Origin: Mycteria americana
Lineage: Eukaryota; Chordata; Aves; Ciconiiformes; Ciconiidae
Assembly: GCF_035582795.1 (NCBI RefSeq)
Contig: NC_134373.1
Span: 42,391,173 to 42,455,172 of the forward strand
DNA length: 64,000 nt
Direction: 5' to 3'
Below are positions 62,301-64,000 of this stretch, in pieces. The first letter of the stretch is position 1, and every line of letters begins with the position of its first letter. The notes beneath the pieces are model-generated. The model was not told where the DNA came from. It searched no databases and saw only the letters and a program-made list of their open reading frames with translations. Both the position numbers and the translations under genes were made by a program.

Positions 62301-64000
62301 AAACAGGTATCTTATAAAATACTAAAACATATTAAAAAATTGTACTCTTTTACCACAACTTATAAAGGAAATGTGGAACTTAAGCATAAGAGACAGAAAA
62401 CTAAATGAAGGGTAAACAGATTTGAGCCTTGAAACTATCACTAAAATTAGAAATAAAACTTCTAAACAGTTCAACATAGTGGTACCAAACAAAAAAACCC
62501 AAATATCTTACCTCACTGACCATGTCCTTTACATGCCTAGCATGTGTAAAGGCTGGAGTCTGACCACCAGCATGATGATGGGGTCTCTCTTTTGTGGCAA
62601 GTTCCACGTACAAGTACTACAGCAAGAAGAAAAGAATCAAAAAATACACATTTCAAGTAAGTCTTACTTTACGTCTCTGAAAAATGTCTGTAAATTCACA
62701 ATGTATACATAACCTCGCAATTTACCCCAGGAAAAAATAATGTGCCCTTTCCTCTTCCATACCGTCTCAGTTCATCTTTCTCTATCAGTACTCTTGATAT
62801 TCTGCAACCGCCAGTAACACGCTCACAAACCAAGACGTCAAATGCGTGTGACATTAATGACCCCTCTGCCCTACATTCAGACCTAGCTTTGCATAAAAGC
62901 ATCCACAAGGTCTGTTTTTCTCTGGTGAGTATCTTCATTTTGTTCTGCAAATTTAAAAATGCCACAAAATTTGTAGCTAATAACTCAGCTAATGAACTAC
63001 TATATGAATAAAGAAATGATGATGAATAAAGGTAGATGGATAAAAATATTTATTCCTCTGATGAAGTCAGAATTTCAGAGAATTTGAACAGAACTGTACC
63101 AGGGTTCAATGCTCTATTTCAGATGGACAAAGCTGAACACGTCCATTACAGAGACATGGTCAACATGGAAATTCATAGCTACTTAAAAAATGAGCAACAG
63201 TCATTTTAAGTGTCCCCTCTAGGAATTCTACATTGCTTTGAAATGGCCTGGAAAGATTTTGCTGTACTTTAAGAGTATATTAAGAGGGATCCCAATTGTT
63301 TTTTTATCGGAACAAATTTTTCACCTGGCTCTGTATTTTTTGTCCTTGCTTGGCTCTTAAGAAGTCAGGTGTATCAAGGATGGAAGTGTATTTTGTCTTC
63401 AGCTCCTTGCCTGCAGCTCTGTAAACCAGCTGGAAAAAGACAGGTCCATGAATTATTTCTTCTGTTACATATGTTCTTTTAGCAGCTGAACAATCACAGC
63501 TTTGCAATTGTAACATCTCATGTATTTCAGAAAAAACAGTGAGAGGGTCTGAGCTTAATTACAGCTAACAAAGATGTGCAAAAATAATATAGAACTTACT
63601 TCACTCAAATGGGTTTTTAGTTCCTGAACTGCTCTGTATCCAGGAGTATCCAATACCACGTTGTATTTAGCCCACATCTTCTTTGCGGTATCAGTGTATA
63701 TATAATTAGACTGGAAAAAGAAAAGCAGTATTACTTAGGAAGCTTTTATTATTCTTGGTAGTAAAGAAAATTTTAGTGTAACCTAACAGTGCTTTGAAAC
63801 AAACTAACTAGCTGCATGGCAAGAAATTCTGTCACAAGTCTTTACTCATTTTCATGTACTTAACTTCCCAGAAGTACTTAGCATGCATGTAAATAAATCA
63901 ATTGTTGTTATACATGTTCTCAGAAGAAAAATCTTACCCAAAGCTTACGCAGCTGACGAGCACGGACCATATCAGGAGTATCATACAGGAAGCAACCCAA
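20185..64000 (-). CDS. NEB: NEB (nebulin), 3' part of the gene (52 exons, stop included)
   Basis: Nebulin spans the skeletal-muscle thin filament: each module of about 35 residues with an SDxxYK-type core contacts an actin subunit, and its C-terminus anchors in the Z-disc. I trace 52 exons (5,472 coding bases, 1,823 residues and stop), listed one by one below; the 5' part lies beyond 64000. Exons from 64000 to 23267 are phase 0 at both ends and encode modules of 31-38 residues. Then come 22759-22942 (phase 0 to 1), 22204-22296, 21497-21646, 21084-21193 and 20185-20358, whose phases close exactly. Identification rests on tandem YK-module repeats, the linker [20 protein letters not shown], the RNPG-like block [19 protein letters not shown], and a C-terminal SH3 domain with [11 protein letters not shown] and [10 protein letters not shown]. 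The neighbour RIF1 in tail-to-tail order agrees with known vertebrate synteny. Confidence 0.96.
20359..21083 (-). other. NEB: NEB last intron
   Basis: 0.72 kb. The - strand acceptor follows a C/T-rich tract (20376-20392) next to an A run of 13 on the + strand (20396-20408). A GA-rich run lies at 20801-20821. No gene seen. Confidence 0.8.
21084..21193 (-). CDS. NEB: NEB exon -2: linker before SH3
   Basis: 110 bases, phase 1 to 0, acceptor TCGTAG, donor GTAAGT. Encodes [20 protein letters not shown] and [16 protein letters not shown], matching the known linker directly before the nebulin SH3. Missed by simple open-frame searches because it is short. Confidence 0.93.
21497..21646 (-). CDS. NEB: NEB exon -3: serine-rich linker
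   Basis: 150 bases, phase 1 to 1, acceptor CTTGCAG, donor GTATGA. Encodes [20 protein letters not shown] and a serine/acidic stretch ending [12 protein letters not shown]: the serine-rich, phosphorylatable C-terminal region. Confidence 0.95.
21706..21790. repeat. TG/TA-rich simple repeat
   Basis: Interrupted TATG, GTGTA and ACACAT repeats in a NEB intron, able to fold back on themselves. Confidence 0.8.
22204..22296 (-). CDS. NEB: NEB exon -4
   Basis: 93 bases, phase 1 to 1, acceptor CTTACAG, donor GTTTGT. Encodes [19 protein letters not shown] and [11 protein letters not shown], a strongly conserved block between the last module and the serine-rich linker. Confidence 0.95.
22759..22942 (-). 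CDS. NEB: NEB exon -5: last module and start of linker
   Basis: 184 bases, phase 0 to 1, acceptor TTGCAG, donor GTAAGC. Encodes [40 protein letters not shown] and DQETLT. Longer than a normal module exon because it carries the end of the repeat array. Confidence 0.95.
23267..23374 (-). CDS. NEB: NEB exon -6: single-repeat module
   Basis: 108 bases, 36 residues, phase 0. Encodes [20 protein letters not shown] and [16 protein letters not shown]; module of the C-terminal single-repeat region. Confidence 0.93.
23375..24349 (-). other. NEB: NEB intron
   Basis: 0.98 kb intron with no recognisable gene or repeat. Confidence 0.75.
24350..24442 (-). CDS. NEB: NEB exon -7: Z-disc array module 12 of 12
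   Basis: 93 bases, 31 residues, phase 0. [20 protein letters not shown] then [11 protein letters not shown]. The most C-terminal member of the near-identical array. Confidence 0.94.
24723..24815 (-). CDS. NEB: NEB exon -8: Z-disc array module 11
   Basis: 93 bases, phase 0. [20 protein letters not shown] then [11 protein letters not shown]. Confidence 0.92.
25105..25197 (-). CDS. NEB: NEB exon -9: Z-disc array module 10
   Basis: 93 bases, phase 0. [20 protein letters not shown] then [11 protein letters not shown]. Confidence 0.92.
25198..26168 (-). other. NEB: NEB intron
   Basis: 0.97 kb intron; no gene or repeat family recognised. Confidence 0.75.
26169..26261 (-). CDS. NEB: NEB exon -10: Z-disc array module 9
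   Basis: 93 bases, phase 0. [20 protein letters not shown] then [11 protein letters not shown]. Confidence 0.92.
26740..26832 (-). CDS. NEB: NEB exon -11: Z-disc array module 8
   Basis: 93 bases, phase 0. [20 protein letters not shown] then [11 protein letters not shown]. Differs from the preceding module by only a few residues. Confidence 0.92.
27419..27511 (-). CDS. NEB: NEB exon -12: Z-disc array module 7
   Basis: 93 bases, phase 0. [20 protein letters not shown] then [11 protein letters not shown]; the cysteine near the end is unique in the array. Confidence 0.92.
28112..28204 (-). CDS. NEB: NEB exon -13: Z-disc array module 6
   Basis: 93 bases, phase 0. [20 protein letters not shown] then [11 protein letters not shown]. 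Its upstream intron is almost identical to that of the next exon (see duplication). Confidence 0.93.
29004..29096 (-). CDS. NEB: NEB exon -14: Z-disc array module 5
   Basis: 93 bases, phase 0. [20 protein letters not shown] then [11 protein letters not shown]. Part of a recent tandem duplication with exon -15. Confidence 0.93.
30340..30432 (-). CDS. NEB: NEB exon -15: Z-disc array module 4
   Basis: 93 bases, phase 0. [20 protein letters not shown] then [11 protein letters not shown], two residues different from exon -14. Confidence 0.93.
30958..31050 (-). CDS. NEB: NEB exon -16: Z-disc array module 3
   Basis: 93 bases, phase 0. [20 protein letters not shown] then [12 protein letters not shown] long pyrimidine tract (31084-31134) precedes its acceptor on the - strand. 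Confidence 0.92.
31084..31134 (-). promoter_or_regulatory. NEB: Polypyrimidine tract upstream of NEB exon -16
   Basis: The + strand carries GGAAA repeats followed by GAGAGAGA, so the NEB transcript has a CU-rich tract with UCUCUC and CUUUC motifs 35-85 bases before the acceptor. Such tracts suit PTB-type splicing repressors; a regulatory role is inference. Confidence 0.4.
31781..31826 (-). pseudogene. NEB: Remnant of a dead Z-disc array exon
   Basis: CCCAAGTTTTCTTACAAAG then ACCTGTAGGATATAAGAAAG parallels the 5' part of intact array exons (compare CCCCAAGTTTTCTTTGTACA at exon 25105-25197) and their acceptor flank ACCTGTAGGATACA. The rest of the exon is not recognisable and the frame is broken. 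Confidence 0.6.
32268..32360 (-). CDS. NEB: NEB exon -17: Z-disc array module 2
   Basis: 93 bases, phase 0. [20 protein letters not shown] then [11 protein letters not shown], close to the array consensus. Confidence 0.93.
32823..32915 (-). CDS. NEB: NEB exon -18: Z-disc array module 1
   Basis: 93 bases, phase 0. [20 protein letters not shown] then [11 protein letters not shown]. First of the near-identical set in transcript order. Confidence 0.93.
32916..34381 (-). other. NEB: NEB intron
   Basis: 1.47 kb, AT-rich; no gene or repeat family recognised. Confidence 0.75.
34382..34474 (-). CDS. NEB: NEB exon -19: 93-base diverged module
   Basis: 93 bases, phase 0. [20 protein letters not shown] then [11 protein letters not shown]. 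Same size as the array exons but clearly diverged, so an older relative. Confidence 0.93.
35095..35149. repeat. 16-base short tandem repeat, three copies
   Basis: TGTAAAAGGGTTTTCT occurs at 35095-35110, again directly after it (sharing the T) and a third time at 35134-35149. Confidence 0.85.
35516..36597 (+). mobile_element. CR1 LINE, 5'-truncated, about 1.08 kb
   Basis: Carries CR1 reverse-transcriptase C-terminal sequence ([51 protein letters not shown]) and the CR1 3' end to TTCCAACCTAAATGATTC. The frame shifts at least once and the metal-binding FADD position reads FAHD, so it is dead. It is antisense to NEB. Confidence 0.92.
36865..36957 (-). CDS. NEB: NEB exon -20: 93-base diverged module
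   Basis: 93 bases, phase 0. [20 protein letters not shown] then [11 protein letters not shown], a bridge between the array type and earlier modules. Confidence 0.93.
37779..37883 (-). CDS. NEB: NEB exon -21: module
   Basis: 105 bases, 35 residues, phase 0. [20 protein letters not shown] then [15 protein letters not shown]. Confidence 0.93.
38500..38604 (-). CDS. NEB: NEB exon -22: module
   Basis: 105 bases, phase 0. [20 protein letters not shown] then [15 protein letters not shown]. Confidence 0.93.
39056..39160 (-). CDS. NEB: NEB exon -23: module
   Basis: 105 bases, phase 0. [20 protein letters not shown] then [15 protein letters not shown]. Confidence 0.93.
39306..39419 (-). CDS. NEB: NEB exon -24: 38-residue module
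   Basis: 114 bases, the longest module exon here, phase 0. [20 protein letters not shown] then [18 protein letters not shown]. Only 145 bases from exon -23. Confidence 0.93.
39420..40919 (-). other. NEB: NEB intron
   Basis: 1.5 kb. Less AT-rich from 40300 to 40740, possibly an old unidentified repeat. A perfect 18-base palindrome sits at 40259-40276. No gene supported. Confidence 0.7.
40920..41030 (-). CDS. NEB: NEB exon -25: 37-residue module
   Basis: 111 bases, phase 0. [20 protein letters not shown] then [17 protein letters not shown]. Shares the GKGLT block with exon -24. Confidence 0.93.
41497..41607 (-). CDS. NEB: NEB exon -26: 37-residue module
   Basis: 111 bases, phase 0. [20 protein letters not shown] then [17 protein letters not shown]. 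Confidence 0.93.
41829..41845. repeat. 17-base C run
   Basis: Uninterrupted C homopolymer on the + strand (G run in NEB sense) in an intron; its length may be uncertain. Confidence 0.85.
42462..42566 (-). CDS. NEB: NEB exon -27: module
   Basis: 105 bases, phase 0. [20 protein letters not shown] then [15 protein letters not shown]. Confidence 0.93.
42567..43890 (-). other. NEB: NEB intron
   Basis: 1.3 kb. A 97-codon open frame on the + strand (43355-43648) resembles nothing known and looks like chance. No repeat family recognised. Confidence 0.7.
43891..43995 (-). CDS. NEB: NEB exon -28: module
   Basis: 105 bases, phase 0. [20 protein letters not shown] then [15 protein letters not shown]. 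Donor is CAC|GTAAGT. Confidence 0.92.
44237..44270. repeat. A-rich simple repeat
   Basis: AAAAAG-type repeat in a NEB intron. Confidence 0.8.
44789..44893 (-). CDS. NEB: NEB exon -29: module
   Basis: 105 bases, phase 0. [20 protein letters not shown] then [15 protein letters not shown]. Donor GCT|GTAAGC. Confidence 0.92.
45039..45149 (-). CDS. NEB: NEB exon -30: 37-residue module
   Basis: 111 bases, phase 0. [20 protein letters not shown] then [17 protein letters not shown]. Confidence 0.93.
45150..48300 (-). other. NEB: Longest NEB intron in the window
   Basis: 3.15 kb without a module I can support. AT-rich, no LINE or LTR recognised; short open frames on both strands look random. Confidence 0.7.
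48301..48399 (-). CDS. NEB: NEB exon -31: 33-residue module
   Basis: 99 bases, phase 0, acceptor TTATAG, donor [29 protein letters not shown] then [13 protein letters not shown]. An atypical short module, paired with the equally short exon -32; too short to be noticed by length alone. Confidence 0.88.
49038..49136 (-). CDS. NEB: NEB exon -32: 33-residue module
   Basis: 99 bases, phase 0. [20 protein letters not shown] then [13 protein letters not shown]. Confidence 0.92.
49262..49363 (-). CDS. NEB: NEB exon -33: 34-residue module
   Basis: 102 bases, phase 0. [20 protein letters not shown] then [14 protein letters not shown]. Confidence 0.92.
49838..49948 (-). CDS. NEB: NEB exon -34: 37-residue module
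   Basis: 111 bases, phase 0. [20 protein letters not shown] then [17 protein letters not shown]. Confidence 0.92.
50436..50546 (-). CDS. NEB: NEB exon -35: 37-residue module
   Basis: 111 bases, phase 0. [20 protein letters not shown] then [17 protein letters not shown]. Confidence 0.92.
50656..50760 (-). CDS. NEB: NEB exon -36: module
   Basis: 105 bases, phase 0, only 109 bases from exon -35. [20 protein letters not shown] then [15 protein letters not shown]. Confidence 0.93.
51349..51453 (-). CDS. NEB: NEB exon -37: module with FLKG motif
   Basis: 105 bases, phase 0. [20 protein letters not shown] then [23 protein letters not shown] sits where super-repeat modules carry the WLKGIGW-type motif linked to tropomyosin/troponin contact. 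Confidence 0.93.
51581..51685 (-). CDS. NEB: NEB exon -38: module
   Basis: 105 bases, phase 0. [20 protein letters not shown] then [15 protein letters not shown]. Confidence 0.93.
52345..52449 (-). CDS. NEB: NEB exon -39: module
   Basis: 105 bases, phase 0, donor [29 protein letters not shown] then [15 protein letters not shown]. Confidence 0.92.
52450..54463 (-). other. NEB: NEB intron with probable solo LTR
   Basis: 2.0 kb intron; the central 0.77 kb is a probable LTR (52922-53693). The remaining sequence shows nothing recognisable. Confidence 0.75.
52922..53693 (+). mobile_element. Probable solo LTR of an endogenous retrovirus
   Basis: About 770 bases, more GC-rich than its surroundings. 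It has a TATA-like CATAAATAG (53171-53179), an AATAAA (53633-53638) followed by T/G- and CT-rich sequence, and ends GTGACA. TATCT flanks it at 52917-52921 and 53694-53698, fitting a 5-base target duplication, though the left end begins CGTG rather than TG. No viral coding sequence is present. It lies antisense to NEB. Confidence 0.6.
54464..54571 (-). CDS. NEB: NEB exon -40: 36-residue module
   Basis: 108 bases, phase 0. [20 protein letters not shown] then [16 protein letters not shown]. Confidence 0.93.
54750..54854 (-). CDS. NEB: NEB exon -41: module
   Basis: 105 bases, phase 0. [20 protein letters not shown] then [15 protein letters not shown], a typical super-repeat module. Confidence 0.94.
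54855..56728 (-). other. NEB: NEB intron
   Basis: 1.9 kb, AT-rich, with TA-rich short repeats near 56450-56470 and 56675-56697. No gene or repeat family recognised. Confidence 0.7.
56729..56833 (-). CDS. NEB: NEB exon -42: module
   Basis: 105 bases, phase 0. [20 protein letters not shown] then [15 protein letters not shown], a recognisable super-repeat position variant. Confidence 0.93.
57485..57589 (-). CDS. NEB: NEB exon -43: module
   Basis: 105 bases, phase 0. [20 protein letters not shown] then [15 protein letters not shown]. Confidence 0.93.
57590..59078 (-). other. NEB: NEB intron
   Basis: 1.5 kb without recognisable gene or repeat family. Confidence 0.7.
59079..59183 (-). CDS. NEB: NEB exon -44: module
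   Basis: 105 bases, phase 0. [20 protein letters not shown] then [15 protein letters not shown]. Confidence 0.93.
59669..59773 (-). CDS. NEB: NEB exon -45: module with WLRG motif
   Basis: 105 bases, phase 0. [20 protein letters not shown] then [25 protein letters not shown] is the WLKGIGW-type super-repeat motif, so the modules up to here still follow super-repeat design. Confidence 0.95.
60315..60419 (-). CDS. NEB: NEB exon -46: module
   Basis: 105 bases, phase 0, donor [29 protein letters not shown] then [15 protein letters not shown]. Confidence 0.93.
60724..60828 (-). CDS. NEB: NEB exon -47: module
   Basis: 105 bases, phase 0, donor [29 protein letters not shown] then [15 protein letters not shown]. 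Confidence 0.93.
60829..61973 (-). other. NEB: NEB intron
   Basis: 1.1 kb, AT-rich; nothing recognised. Confidence 0.7.
61974..62078 (-). CDS. NEB: NEB exon -48: module
   Basis: 105 bases, phase 0. [20 protein letters not shown] then [15 protein letters not shown]. Confidence 0.94.
62512..62616 (-). CDS. NEB: NEB exon -49: module
   Basis: 105 bases, phase 0. [20 protein letters not shown] then [15 protein letters not shown]. Histidine-rich centre and YV in place of the usual YK. Confidence 0.93.
62617..63324 (-). other. NEB: NEB intron
   Basis: 0.7 kb. Overlapping open frames on both strands (about 62696-63011) share no similarity with nebulin modules and lack support. Confidence 0.7.
63325..63429 (-). 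CDS. NEB: NEB exon -50: module
   Basis: 105 bases, phase 0, donor [29 protein letters not shown] then [15 protein letters not shown]. Confidence 0.93.
63600..63710 (-). CDS. NEB: NEB exon -51: 37-residue module
   Basis: 111 bases, phase 0, donor [29 protein letters not shown] then [17 protein letters not shown]. Confidence 0.92.
63938..64000 (-). CDS. NEB: NEB exon -52: module, cut by window edge
   Basis: The last 63 bases of an exon, donor [28 protein letters not shown] is visible; the module start lies beyond 64000. Confidence 0.9.

Overview
The window is vertebrate nuclear DNA, most probably from a bird. Two multi-exon genes lie tail to tail, with intron boundaries that follow GT/AG rules. 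Two 5'-truncated LINEs have the form typical of avian CR1, including the ATTCTGTG-type 3' repeat, and repeats are otherwise sparse. The species cannot be settled from sequence reading alone.

Positions 1 to about 18640 (+ strand) hold the 3' part of RIF1, a nuclear factor for replication timing and DNA repair. I trace 18 exons from 872 to the stop codon at 17680-17682. Their phases join without a break and give 1,663 residues: the end of the HEAT-repeat array, a single 2,772-base exon for the disordered middle, and the C-terminal module with the SILK and RVSF phosphatase-docking motifs. A 3' UTR with AATAAA at 18614-18619 follows. The N-terminal part lies upstream of the window.

Positions 64000 down to about 19510 (- strand) hold the 3' part of NEB (nebulin), the giant actin-binding ruler of skeletal-muscle thin filaments. 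I trace 52 exons (1,823 residues), from a module cut by the window edge to the SH3 domain and stop at 20185. Nearly every exon encodes one nebulin module of 31-38 residues, starts and ends between codons, and so can be skipped without breaking frame. In the order of transcription there are super-repeat-type modules (64000-37779), then fourteen 93-base exons (36957-24350) of which twelve are very similar Z-disc modules, then the last modules, a serine-rich linker and the SH3 domain. The predicted 3' ends of the two genes are only about 0.9 kb apart.

Accessory sequence is limited: a sense CR1 in a RIF1 intron, a longer antisense CR1 and a probable solo LTR in NEB introns, simple repeats, and tandemly duplicated intron-exon units in the Z-disc region. 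The points most worth a second look are the Z-disc exon array with its fresh duplication (28205-30432), a dead remnant of one further array exon (about 31781-31826), a pyrimidine tract beside one array exon, and a tight G-quadruplex motif in a RIF1 intron. I found no undescribed multi-gene system, CRISPR array, or tRNA or rRNA gene.
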